Assembly: GCA_964449985.1 (NCBI GenBank)
Contig: CAYVCG010000029.1
Span: 1-27,746 of the forward strand
From: CAYVCG01 sp964449985
GTDB lineage: Bacteria; Bacillota; Clostridia; Lachnospirales; WRAX01
Reading direction: 5' to 3'
Length of the DNA: 27,746 bases
The stretch's first letter is position 1; every line of letters begins with the position of its first letter. The notes beneath the pieces were generated by a model that saw only the letters and a list, made by a program, of their open reading frames with translations, did no database searches and was not told the DNA's origin. Below are positions 7,290-14,761 of this stretch, piece after piece. Both the position numbers and the translations under genes were made by a program.

Positions 7290-8168
7290 TTAATTAGCGT
7301 TTATAGCTATCCCCTTATATCTGGTGTCAATAACAAACAAATCGCCATACTGTCTGTTTTGATACAAATAACCATCGCCTTGTGTATGTGACCCCGGAGG
7401 CCAAAGCTTAATATAGCTATGTTTGTTGCACGCAATAACAGATTTAGGATTAATAAGCATCATATTGATCTGCTTTGCCCCAACTCCAGTAGCAAATCCA
7501 TCAGTAAAATCATAGTTTGTCTTCATTCTGCTCGAAGGCATAACAACAATCTGAACATCATCCAACGTCCTGATAACCCTGTTAACATCGCCAGAGTTGT
7601 CGCTAATATTAATCATTCTGCTTATTTCTTGTGCTTGCTTAATAAACGTATTCACCTTAGACGTAACATAAAGTATGCGTCCCTCTGTCGGAACCTCAGC
7701 TTCGTCCATAGCCTCCATAAATTTGTCATAAATTGAAAGAACGTTCGCCGCAGTAATTTCCGTACTATCAACAGTACCTCCAAGAGACACAAAATCATTG
7801 TATATCTTAGAAATCCTATAAGCGTCAATCTCAGGTATAGCATGTTCCTGCTCAAATACATTAGTCAGGTTAGAAGCCGCCAAAACCTGATTAGTCTCGT
7901 CAATATCCATAGAATCAACAAAGTATTCAACATCCCGGTCATGAGACAGCGTTTTTGTTACAGTGTTGTGCGTAACGTCCTGCCGGTTAAATCCTCCGCT
8001 TCTTCCATGATCCTTATAACCTTTAAGAGTTAGGAAAGGAATCTTAATAGTTTTAGCCCCAAAATACGAAACATTTTCAGTAGTTAATCCGCTTGTCAAA
8101 AGTTCTCTAGAATATTTCTGTGCCAACGCTTTCTCAAACAATGTGGCATAATTTACACTATTAGCCAT
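7290..8168 (-). CDS. Major capsid protein, 292 aa
   Basis: ATG start at 8168 with AAGGAG about ten bases upstream. The protein opens MANSVNYATLFEKALAQKYS and contains SYFGAKTIKIPFLTLKGYKD, SHDRDVEYFVDSMDIDETNQ and a C-terminal domain (KSVIACNKHSYIKLWPPGSH, then LYQNRQYGDLFVIDTRYKGI). This is typical of short HK97-fold capsid proteins of Gram-positive siphoviruses. About 290 residues is the usual length for capsids assembled on a separate scaffold, with no N-terminal propeptide. It lies directly after the scaffold gene. Confidence 0.85.
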   Translation of the reverse strand: MANSVNYATLFEKALAQKYSRELLTSGLTTENVSYFGAKTIKIPFLTLKGYKDHGRSGGFNRQDVTHNTVTKTLSHDRDVEYFVDSMDIDETNQVLAASNLTNVFEQEHAIPEIDAYRISKIYNDFVSLGGTVDSTEITAANVLSIYDKFMEAMDEAEVPTEGRILYVTSKVNTFIKQAQEISRMINISDNSGDVNRVIRTLDDVQIVVMPSSRMKTNYDFTDGFATGVGAKQINMMLINPKSVIACNKHSYIKLWPPGSHTQGDGYLYQNRQYGDLFVIDTRYKGIAINAN

Positions 8169-8215
8169 AAAATCACAACTCCTTTATAATAAAATTAAAA
8201 ATAATATAATAAATT

Positions 8216-8638
8216 CTAATTCCCGAATGCATTCCATATCTGTTCTTGCGTAGTCTGCTTCTGAACGCCGTCAGACCCAATCCTAAAGCCTTTTTGAGAA
8301 CTATCACAAACCATCTTCAACTCCGGAAATTCCTCAAAAATCTCTTTAACCTCTTGTTCAAAAGCAGCCCTATCAATTTCGCAGTCGTTGCAAACCCTTT
8401 TTGCATCAACAAGCCTTGCAGCTCTGGAAATCTTTTTTGGATCAACCCCAGCGCCAACCAATGAAACTTTAATCCTCTCGCCAACAAGAAGCTCTTTAAG
8501 TCTTTCAATCTCTTGCAAAAGATGATCCAAATCGGAAACATCCCCCCGCGTGGCTAAGTCATCTATATCCTTGTCAGTCTCAGTCACAATGTCATCCCCA
8601 GCCTTTTGTTCATAGCCGTCTTTCTTCATCTCATCCAT
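8216..8638 (-). CDS. Capsid scaffolding protein, about 140 aa
   Basis: Acidic, mostly helical protein with a coiled-coil-like segment (LDHLLQEIERLKELLVGERI) followed by VGAGVDPKKISRAARLVDAK and a C-terminal acidic helix region. This is the usual make-up of small phage scaffold proteins. It sits directly before the major capsid gene. AAAGGGG lies ten bases before the ATG at 8638 and four before an ATG at 8644, so I prefer 8638. The scaffold is expected to guide shell assembly and then leave. It is the first gene after the intrinsic terminator at 8729-8761, so its expression may depend on read-through. Confidence 0.7.
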   Translation of the reverse strand: MDEMKKDGYEQKAGDDIVTETDKDIDDLATRGDVSDLDHLLQEIERLKELLVGERIKVSLVGAGVDPKKISRAARLVDAKRVCNDCEIDRAAFEQEVKEIFEEFPELKMVCDSSQKGFRIGSDGVQKQTTQEQIWNAFGN

Positions 8639-8728
8639 AACCATACATCCCCTTTCTATGTTTGTAACCGCTAACACAGCAATTACTTTTTATGTTGCAG
8701 AGTTTAACGCCATTCAGCAAATTGGGCA

Positions 8729-8761
8729 TAAAAAAGCGCCGGTTTATATCTCGCCGGCGCT
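8729..8761 (-). terminator. Intrinsic terminator at the end of the portal gene
   Basis: On the minus strand there is a perfect 8-bp stem (AGCGCCGG / CCGGCGCT, arms 8754-8761 and 8735-8742), an 11-base loop and a run of six T. The left arm lies in the last portal codons and the portal stop is in the loop. This is a good Rho-independent terminator placed inside the head-gene operon, before scaffold and capsid. Confidence 0.8.
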
Positions 8762-10180
8762 AAAAGCTTCGTTTCTAAGCCTTTCAACCTCTTCCCACTT
8801 TTGTTCATCTGTCCATGTATTCCCATATAATTGTGTAACAACTGTCTCTAGAGACATAAGGCCATATTGTCTCGCCTTCCCAATCGTCTCAATCTGCGCC
8901 TCAAAGCTTGGGTTAGCATATTCACCAAATTCTGCTTTAACATCATAATTAATAAACTGTTCATCATTAAGTAAATCCCATGTTCTAAGAGCAGCGCACA
9001 CTACCTGCGGCAAAACATTCTGCAAGACGCAAATCAATCGGTTTCTAGTATAAAGCGTAGCCTTTTCTTTCTCACGCTGCGCCTCTGCATTATCCATCTT
9101 TTTAACATCAATTCCAAGTGTAGACGGCGCAATAATTCCCTGAAGACAAATATCCAAAAAATTTATATAACTTGCCAAAAGCGCATCGGTTTTAATATCA
9201 GGCTGAATAACCTTGATTTTATTGTCATTGCTGCCCTCAGTCATATCAGCGTCTGTCTGAATATATCTGCTATCAAAACTGTTGGGCTTCAAAATAGCTC
9301 CATTGCGATAATCCCTGGGCAAAAGATTCGATGGAATATATTTAATCGCCCTACCATCGCGTAAAGCATCAATCCATTGAGAAATCGCCTCGTCCAAACC
9401 ATCAAAAGCCCCAAGCTTACCTTCAAATATGCTTTTGCCCCTACCAAAAAACTTAGGATTGTCATCAAAAATTAATGGTATAGCCATCATAAATCGCTCG
9501 GGATTAATAATATCATTCAGTCCAGCGGTTTCCTCTAGCGTCTCCAAATGGGTTTCAATTCCATCTTTATCTAAAAGCCTATATAAAACACCGTCCCTAG
9601 AGTATTCCTCCTCCAGTATAAAGTTATCCCCGTCTTTAACATACTCAGTAAGAAAAACAACGCTATCCACCCTACCGCGCACATATTCAAACCGAACCCT
9701 GTCCGCTCCAAAAAATTCAATTATAGGATATTTAGAAACACTTTCATCAAAACTTATTTTAAAAGCGCCATCTCCCAAAGCCAAAGTATTCCTAACCGCG
9801 CTTTTAAGCAGTTTATCAAACTTATTATCAGAAGCGATCGACTTCCAAAGCTTCTGCCCCCTTTCATCACTTATCCGAATATCAATCAAATCATTGCAAA
9901 CAATATCAGACAGCGTGTCAACAATAAGCGCCGGAAGCCCACTATGTATCTTGCGAAAATTAACCCCGCACGAAGATCTGGCAGCCCAAAAAGATGTATT
10001 TCCTATCATATCATCAATCTGCGAATAAAACTGTTGCAGTTCGCAAGCATCCCCACGATACCAAATCTTGTTCTGCAAAACAGCGCTCTCAAATGTCAGC
10101 GGCTCTAAAATAGTAATACCAGTGCCGACAGCCCGTTCAATATTCAGCCACTGCCTAACCTTATTTTTAAACCATCCCAT
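8744..10180 (-). CDS. Phage portal protein, 478 aa
   Basis: ATG start at 10180 with GGGGG seven bases upstream. The protein follows the large terminase by three bases. It has the typical portal pattern: an N-terminal MGWFKNKVRQWLNIE, a central region (FKISFDESVSKYPIIEFFGA, then EEEYSRDGVLYRLLDKDG), and a C-terminal helical part (FLDICLQGIIAPSTLGIDVK, then KMDNAEAQREKEKATLYTRN). The NAEAQREKEKATLYTRN stretch is characteristic of SPP1-like portals of Gram-positive phages. It would form the dodecameric ring through which DNA is packaged. Its last codons form part of an intrinsic terminator. Confidence 0.9.
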   Translation of the reverse strand: MGWFKNKVRQWLNIERAVGTGITILEPLTFESAVLQNKIWYRGDACELQQFYSQIDDMIGNTSFWAARSSCGVNFRKIHSGLPALIVDTLSDIVCNDLIDIRISDERGQKLWKSIASDNKFDKLLKSAVRNTLALGDGAFKISFDESVSKYPIIEFFGADRVRFEYVRGRVDSVVFLTEYVKDGDNFILEEEYSRDGVLYRLLDKDGIETHLETLEETAGLNDIINPERFMMAIPLIFDDNPKFFGRGKSIFEGKLGAFDGLDEAISQWIDALRDGRAIKYIPSNLLPRDYRNGAILKPNSFDSRYIQTDADMTEGSNDNKIKVIQPDIKTDALLASYINFLDICLQGIIAPSTLGIDVKKMDNAEAQREKEKATLYTRNRLICVLQNVLPQVVCAALRTWDLLNDEQFINYDVKAEFGEYANPSFEAQIETIGKARQYGLMSLETVVTQLYGNTWTDEQKWEEVERLRNEAFSAGEI

Positions 10181-10183
10181 CTT

Positions 10184-11530
10184 CTATCCCCCTATAATCT
10201 TAAAACACTTATATACCAATAACTTATTTTTAAAAGGTACAACAGCATATTCCAGGCTATCCAAACAATCAAGAGGATAGCTTCCATCATCAGTTCGAAC
10301 CCATTCCCCCCTAGATCGTTCCTTCTCATTCCATGTTGCACTTTCAAAAGCCTCAATCCATTTTTCCAGATGGGCTGAAATCTTAAATCTTCGCTGATTA
10401 ATAATTATATTAACAAGCCTTATCCTATCCAAAATTCCGCCATTTTTATAAGAAGCGTAAACAGTTATACGCATCCCACGTCCTGTCAGTTCATTAACAA
10501 GAGCCTGACGAAAGAGCTTATCTGCACTCTCGCAAAATATATTGCAGCAAAACAAGAAATTTTCAAAGCAATTACTCCATTCACAGATTTTATTAACAAT
10601 AGCCTTAGCATAAGCATCGTGTGTATAAGCGCTTTCTTTCCCCTGCTTGTGATAATATCCGTCAATAACAACAGCTTCCTTATGCCCCTTAGTAATCCCA
10701 ATAAGCGTTGCCACCGTAGCATCAGTCCCGCCTATATCAATACCGATAGAAAACCATTCATATTCCAAACCCAAGCAATCTGCCCTGTCAACAACAATAT
10801 CTTTATAATTAAACCCTTCATAAATCCTGCCCACAGCAGACATCCTCTTGCCCAAAATATCTGCTTGAAACCAAATACTAGTACGATCATACGTCTTTAA
10901 TACGTTATTAAGCTTTTCATCACTTATACTCAGGTTATCAGAAATAATAAAATGACCATAATTATACCCATCATTTTTGCCCTTGGCTTTAAGCTCATCC
11001 TGCAAATCTAAAAATTCACGATAAAACCAATGCCCCGGCGGCTTAGGATTAAGGTCAAAAAAAAGGCGTCTGTCAGAACTGGCCAAAGTCCTGTCCAACA
11101 CCTCTTGAAAAAATGTCTGATGGCATTCATTAACCTCAGAAATATATGCCATACCATATGAATTTCCTTTAATTCGCACAGCGGCATTACATAAACCGCC
11201 TCCGGCAATAATAATAACCTTCTCCCCGCAAGCAGTGTCAACAATCAAAGCATCTCTGCCCTCATAGCGCCCTTCCCTGCAACGCCCCTTGAAATAATGT
11301 TTAAGCCCAAATCCGTTGCTGTCAATAATATTCATTTTGGCCGATCCGATAGTAACGCCGCCAACAAGATGAATCTTATCTGCATGTCTTTCCAAGCTCA
11401 TAGCAAAAGAAATAATATTAATAATATTTTTCCCGGCCCGCTTCCCTCCCTCAGCAACATTAAGCCAGCAAAAAGCAGAACGTTTGATATAATCCGCCTG
11501 CTTTTTGCTAAAAGGAAGATACTTATTCAT
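10184..11530 (-). CDS. Phage terminase large subunit (PBSX-type), 448 aa
   Basis: ATG start at 11530, overlapping the 74-aa gene by eight bases, with GGGAG upstream. Residues 27-35 (EGGKRAGKN) are the P-loop; this subfamily appears to use Asn in place of the usual Thr/Ser. Residues 126-135 (GMAYISEVNE) fit the Walker B/catalytic acid region. FDLNPKPPGHWFY near residue 158 is the coupling motif typical of PBSX-type terminases. The nuclease domain starts near residue 262 with IGIDIGGTDATVATLIG (D265, D270). The motor and nuclease parts are both present, so the enzyme looks intact. It cuts and packages DNA at the portal. Confidence 0.9.
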   Translation of the reverse strand: MNKYLPFSKKQADYIKRSAFCWLNVAEGGKRAGKNIINIISFAMSLERHADKIHLVGGVTIGSAKMNIIDSNGFGLKHYFKGRCREGRYEGRDALIVDTACGEKVIIIAGGGLCNAAVRIKGNSYGMAYISEVNECHQTFFQEVLDRTLASSDRRLFFDLNPKPPGHWFYREFLDLQDELKAKGKNDGYNYGHFIISDNLSISDEKLNNVLKTYDRTSIWFQADILGKRMSAVGRIYEGFNYKDIVVDRADCLGLEYEWFSIGIDIGGTDATVATLIGITKGHKEAVVIDGYYHKQGKESAYTHDAYAKAIVNKICEWSNCFENFLFCCNIFCESADKLFRQALVNELTGRGMRITVYASYKNGGILDRIRLVNIIINQRRFKISAHLEKWIEAFESATWNEKERSRGEWVRTDDGSYPLDCLDSLEYAVVPFKNKLLVYKCFKIIGG

Positions 11531-11747
11531 GTCCTATCTCCCTGTCCGGCTTAGGATTATTAATAAGCTCTGCAAGTGTCTTAATGTCAGATCTAACAAC
11601 AGCATCATCGTCCCCGTCATTAAGTTCCAATATTGTGGCGCAAGATTTTAAAACAACCTGTGCATTCTCATTTTCAAGCAGCTCATCCAGTTTTTCAACA
11701 ACCTTATTTTTGAGTTTTTTAATCTGAATCTTTTTGTTATTTGCCAT
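11523..11747 (-). CDS. Hypothetical 74-aa protein before the terminase; possible small terminase
   Basis: The ATG at 11747 has GAGGGGGG five bases upstream, so it is preferred over the longer in-frame start at 11762. The protein is charged and helical: a lysine-rich N-terminus (NNKKIQIKKLKNKVVEKLDE) followed by an acidic middle (ELNDGDDDAVVRSDIKTLAE). It overlaps the large terminase start by eight bases, the usual place for the small terminase subunit that recognises the packaging site. It is shorter than typical small terminases and has no clear helix-turn-helix, so this role is a guess from position. Confidence 0.55.
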   Translation of the reverse strand: MANNKKIQIKKLKNKVVEKLDELLENENAQVVLKSCATILELNDGDDDAVVRSDIKTLAELINNPKPDREIGHE

Positions 11748-11786
11748 CTCGTCCCCCCTCAAAATTTTCTGATGTTACAATATTAC

Positions 11787-11812
11787 CACATTATGATGTG
11801 CAACGTGTGCAA
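11787..11812. promoter_or_regulatory. Candidate operator: direct repeats and inverted repeat before the terminase block
   Basis: The plus strand has TGTGCAA twice (11797-11803 and 11806-11812), separated by CG, so the repeat period is nine bases. It overlaps an inverted repeat CACAT-TATG-ATGTG (11787-11800). The site lies in the only gap between the RinA-like regulator gene and the 74-aa gene, where a phage late regulator would be expected to bind. Function is inferred. Confidence 0.4.
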
Positions 11813-11835
11813 ATTCGACATTTTTCGCAATAAAG

Positions 11836-12270
11836 TTAAAATTTTTTTAAATAGTTTTTATATCTCCTCATAACAGTTGTTCTATTCGGATATCTAGCTA
11901 TATTCCCCTCGCTATCAAATGTTGCAAGCTCCGCCGCAATCTCCTCCCATGAGAAGCAATTAACATGCCTAAGCCTGACAATAAGCCTAATTTCGCTGTC
12001 GTCAATTCTATGAATCAATTCTTCGATTCTCCTCTTTTCCCTAAAGCTTTTAATAACATTTTTAAGTATAGCGCTTTTTAAATCCTCAATTTTACTAGCC
12101 AGCTCACCTGTTCTATCCAATATCTGTCTAGCTCTTGGCTGCCCCGTAATTCTCGAAGAAGCTCCACAACATGCCGAGCTCTCCAATTCCATGAGATACT
12201 TCTTTTGCCTTTCAATCTCCTTGTTTAAGCAGCTGAGTTGTTCCAAATCCTTTGTGTCCAAAAAAACCAT
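11836..12270 (-). CDS. DUF1492/RinA-like phage late regulator, 144 aa
   Basis: First gene of the phage operon. The N-terminal half is helical (LEQLSCLNKEIERQKKYLME, and later SKIEDLKSAILKNVIKSFRE). The C-terminal half has LIVRLRHVNCFSWEEIAAEL followed by NRTTVMRRYKNYLKKF, a sigma-region-4-like helix-turn-helix. This combination is typical of DUF1492/ArpU/RinA-like proteins, which switch on late genes in Gram-positive phages and usually sit just before the terminase. The ATG at 12270 directly abuts GGGGG. A TTG three codons later (12261) has better spacing (nine bases) and may be the true start. A sigma-A type promoter lies about 40 bases upstream. Confidence 0.75.
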   Translation of the reverse strand: MVFLDTKDLEQLSCLNKEIERQKKYLMELESSACCGASSRITGQPRARQILDRTGELASKIEDLKSAILKNVIKSFREKRRIEELIHRIDDSEIRLIVRLRHVNCFSWEEIAAELATFDSEGNIARYPNRTTVMRRYKNYLKKF

Positions 12271-12311
12271 CCCCCTATAATTATTTATATATATGTTTTA
12301 CTTGTTTTTGT

Positions 12312-12340
12312 AGTATAGCAAATTATATACTGTATGTCAA
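12312..12340 (-). promoter_or_regulatory. Near-consensus sigma-A promoter driving the phage late operon
   Basis: On the minus strand TTGACA (12340-12335), a 17-base spacer and TATACT (12317-12312) are in perfect register. The -35 matches consensus at all six positions and the -10 at five. Transcription would start near 12305, about 35 bases before the regulator gene. No other gene lies between. Confidence 0.8.
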
Positions 12341-12366
12341 TAATATTTCAATGCTCAAAATAACTA

Positions 12367-12395
12367 TTGTGCTTTATACATCATTAATTTATAAT
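12367..12395 (+). promoter_or_regulatory. Sigma-A promoter for the ubiA-like gene
   Basis: TTGTGC (12367-12372), 17-base spacer, TATAAT (12390-12395). The -10 is perfect. It lies about 40 bases before the prenyltransferase start and is divergent from the phage promoter. Confidence 0.65.
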
Positions 12396-12434
12396 ATATT
12401 AATCAAATATTTAAATTTAAGGAGGCTAATAAAA

Positions 12435-13298
12435 ATGCATATACTAAAGCTTATGCGCCCCCATCATTATATAAAAAACGGGCTTCTCTTTTTGCCCCTT
12501 GTCTTCAGCCAAAATCTAACAAACCTAGCCCTACTTACTCGTGTAATTCTAGGGTTTATTATTTTTAGTCTCCTTTCATCAGTCGTTTATATAATAAACG
12601 ATATTAATGATGCATCTAACGATAAAAATCATGCAATTAAAAAAACCCGCCCCATAGCATCCGGTGCGGTATCCCAAAAACAAGCAATAATGTTAGCGAT
12701 ATCCCTTTTTATAATAATATGCATTTTAAACTATTGCCTAAACACCTTGTCCATATCTTCATGGATAATTCTTGCTCTTTATTTTGCAATAAACGTTTTA
12801 TATAGCTTTGGCCTGAAAAACTATCCAATACTAGATATATCCATTCTTGCGTCCGGTTTTTTGTTAAGAGTTTTATATGGCTCCGTAATAACAGATATAT
12901 TAGTTTCGAACTGGCTATACCTAACAGTAATATCCCTAAGCTTTTATTTAAGCCTAGGCAAACGCCGCAACGAATTAACCCTCCATGCATCAACTGCCAG
13001 AAACGTATTGTCCCACTACAGCTACAACTTTTTAGACAAAAATATGTATTTCTGCATGGCTCTAGCAAACGTCTTTTATTCGCTATGGTGCATAGATAAA
13101 TCAAACCAACCGGGTTCTGCCCTTGGTTCCTATATAATTTGGAGCGTACCGCTGGTAATAATAATATGCATGAAATATAGCCTAACAATAGAATCAGGCT
13201 CCGAAGGAGACCCTGTAGATGTGCTGCTAAAGGACAAGCTTCTTTTGGCATTAGTTTTTATATATATTGTGTTTATGTGTGTTATGATTTATATATAG
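12435..13298 (+). CDS. UbiA-family prenyltransferase, DPPR synthase-like, 287 aa
   Basis: The ATG at 12435 has AGGAGG nine bases upstream; longer in-frame starts lack this. The protein is a polytopic membrane protein with about eight hydrophobic segments. Residues 52-77 contain the first aspartate-rich motif (NDINDASND, then KKTRPIASG). Residues 123-149 contain YSFGLKNYPILDISILASG followed by FLLRVLYG. This matches the decaprenyl-phosphate phosphoribosyltransferase (DPPR synthase) branch of UbiA, which transfers 5-phosphoribose from PRPP to a polyprenyl phosphate for lipid-linked arabinose. In Clostridia the substrate and pathway are unclear, and no partner oxidoreductase or phosphatase gene is adjacent. 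The antisense 180-aa open frame inside it is a shadow. Confidence 0.8.
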   Translation: MHILKLMRPHHYIKNGLLFLPLVFSQNLTNLALLTRVILGFIIFSLLSSVVYIINDINDASNDKNHAIKKTRPIASGAVSQKQAIMLAISLFIIICILNYCLNTLSISSWIILALYFAINVLYSFGLKNYPILDISILASGFLLRVLYGSVITDILVSNWLYLTVISLSFYLSLGKRRNELTLHASTARNVLSHYSYNFLDKNMYFCMALANVFYSLWCIDKSNQPGSALGSYIIWSVPLVIIICMKYSLTIESGSEGDPVDVLLKDKLLLALVFIYIVFMCVMIYI

Positions 13299-13351
13299 AA
13301 ACCCCCATAAATTTATATCGCTTATTTTAATGGCCAATATTGGAGGTTATC

Positions 13352-13879
13352 ATGTTTATCAAGCTGCATCCCAATCATTTTCAGAACATGTATAAAATAA
13401 TGGAGGAAAGTTTCCCCATAGATGAATATAGACCCTACGAAGATCAGAAGAATCTTTTAAAAAACGATAATTACTGCATTTATGCTCTGCAGGACAATGA
13501 CAACCAGAATATAAAAGCTTTTATTACCCTCTGGAGATTTGATGATTTTGCTTTCATAGAACATTTTGCCGTAGATGCAAAATATCGTGGTGGTGGTATC
13601 GGTTCCTCTCTTTTGCAAGAAGTTATAAAATCTCTTAAATGCAGGGTTTGTCTTGAGGTTGAGCCACCAATAGATGCGCTTTGTAAAAAACGTATTAAAT
13701 TTTATAAAAAAAATGGATTCCATCTAAACGATTATTCCTATATACAGCCTCCTGTTTCAAAAGGTAGGAAAGAATTGCAGCTCTTAATAATGACGTCTCA
13801 TAGTAAAGTATTAAAAAACGATTTTGAAAATCTCAAACGTGTTTTATACAAACATGTATACAATATTGAATTAAAATAA
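13352..13879 (+). CDS. GNAT family N-acetyltransferase, 175 aa
   Basis: The ATG at 13352 has GGAGG five bases upstream and is preferred over a TTG four codons earlier. Residues 71-91 (HFAVDAKYRGGGIGSSLLQE) form the acetyl-CoA-binding motif A, with R79-x-x-G82-x-G84. RIKFYKKNGF near residue 114 is the usual motif B region. The substrate is not known. It starts 53 bases after the prenyltransferase gene and may be co-transcribed. Its coding strand is richer in G than C, unlike the neighbouring plus-strand genes, which hints at a different origin or a recent inversion. Confidence 0.85.
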   Translation: MFIKLHPNHFQNMYKIMEESFPIDEYRPYEDQKNLLKNDNYCIYALQDNDNQNIKAFITLWRFDDFAFIEHFAVDAKYRGGGIGSSLLQEVIKSLKCRVCLEVEPPIDALCKKRIKFYKKNGFHLNDYSYIQPPVSKGRKELQLLIMTSHSKVLKNDFENLKRVLYKHVYNIELK

Positions 13880-13911
13880 TTGGGGAAACTCTTAAAAAAG
13901 CTTCCCCAATT
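13878..13911. terminator. Convergent terminator between the GNAT gene and aroD
   Basis: A perfect 10-bp inverted repeat AATTGGGGAA / TTCCCCAATT with a 14-base A-rich loop. It starts at the last base or two of the GNAT stop and ends just before the aroD stop. The T tract after the stem is weak on both strands, so it may act in both directions with partial strength. Confidence 0.6.
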
Positions 13912-13919
13912 ATTCAACG

Positions 13920-14657
13920 TCATCTTAAAATATCCATAATATTTCTCATTTCCTCAATAGAAACCTGCCCAGGAGCAGTAGATTGATTCAAAGCTCCAAA
14001 TGTAATGCAAGAGCCAAAAACCCCCGCCCCAATGCGGCTTATCTTTCCGATATTACCCATAGCTATAGCAATAACAGGCAAATCGGCAAAACATGCGGAT
14101 GCCTCCATAACATTAAGCACATCCTCAATACAATTAGGCATTAGTGCAACTTTAGCAATACTGCATCCTTTTCCCTTCATTTCATTCAGAACATCCAAGA
14201 CCTTTTCCTTAGAAGGTGTCTCTACAAAATCATGATAAGAAAGTATTGTAAAAACACCGGCATTAGAAGCATCTGCAATAATATCCTTTATAAATTCATC
14301 TCCATTAACAAGCTCAATATCAACAATATCAGCCTTTCCCGTCTGTATAACCCTCTTAATAATACGAAGCCTGTCCTTCTGAGAAATGTGCTTGTTCCCG
14401 CCCTCCTTATCTATCCTAAGCGTAAAAATCAAAGGATAATCAGGAACAAATTTATTTATAACATCCAAAATTCGAATTATATTATCCTCACCCGTGTCGT
14501 CTAAATAATCAGCTCTCCACTCAATAATATCAGGCTTCGCCGCAACAACACTATTTAGTTCATTAATTATTCCCGCTTCATTACAACCCGTCAAAGGAGC
14601 GCAAATCCTAGCGCTGCCCCTGCCAATCTCCAAACCTTTAATAACAATTCTATCCAT
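13920..14657 (-). CDS. aroD: 3-dehydroquinate dehydratase, type I
   Basis: Catalyses the dehydration of 3-dehydroquinate to 3-dehydroshikimate in the shikimate pathway through a Schiff-base lysine. With the ATG at 14657 the protein has 245 residues, close to the 252 of the E. coli enzyme, and the catalytic residues line up: E46 and R48 (IIEWRADYLD), R81 (FTLRIDKEGG), H142 (SYHDF), K169 (SIAKVALMP), R208 (KISRIGAG), S226 and Q231 (NQSTAPGQVS). A GTG four codons upstream is possible, but GGGGTG is better placed for the ATG. It is a single gene here, divergent from the fumarase pair and not with other aro genes. Confidence 0.92.
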   Translation of the reverse strand: MDRIVIKGLEIGRGSARICAPLTGCNEAGIINELNSVVAAKPDIIEWRADYLDDTGEDNIIRILDVINKFVPDYPLIFTLRIDKEGGNKHISQKDRLRIIKRVIQTGKADIVDIELVNGDEFIKDIIADASNAGVFTILSYHDFVETPSKEKVLDVLNEMKGKGCSIAKVALMPNCIEDVLNVMEASACFADLPVIAIAMGNIGKISRIGAGVFGSCITFGALNQSTAPGQVSIEEMRNIMDILR

Positions 14658-14691
14658 ATATAAACACACCCCAAATACCTTGCAATTTAAA

Positions 14692-14720
14692 TTCCCATAT
14701 GATAATTTAATACGTATAAT
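14692..14720 (+). promoter_or_regulatory. Possible promoter of the fumarase genes
   Basis: TTCCCA (14692-14697), 17-base spacer and a perfect TATAAT (14715-14720), about 40 bases before the fumarase alpha start. The -35 matches only four of six positions. Confidence 0.4.
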
Positions 14721-14761
14721 TGTAAATCATAATCAAAAAATAATCAACCGGAGGAACAACA

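Noticed and set aside
9429..10028. A 199-aa open frame on the plus strand inside the portal gene
   Set aside because: It is antisense to a clearly recognisable portal protein, is rich in Ser and Leu in the way of mirror frames, and has no ribosome binding site.
11426..11450. Terminase P-loop GGKRAGKN lacking the usual Thr/Ser as a sign of an inactive motor
   Set aside because: Related PBSX-type terminases that I recall have the same KRAGKN form, and the other motor and nuclease motifs are present.
12709..13251. A 180-aa minus-strand open frame inside the ubiA-like gene
   Set aside because: The plus frame has both aspartate-rich prenyltransferase motifs and membrane segments; the antisense frame has no motif or ribosome binding site.
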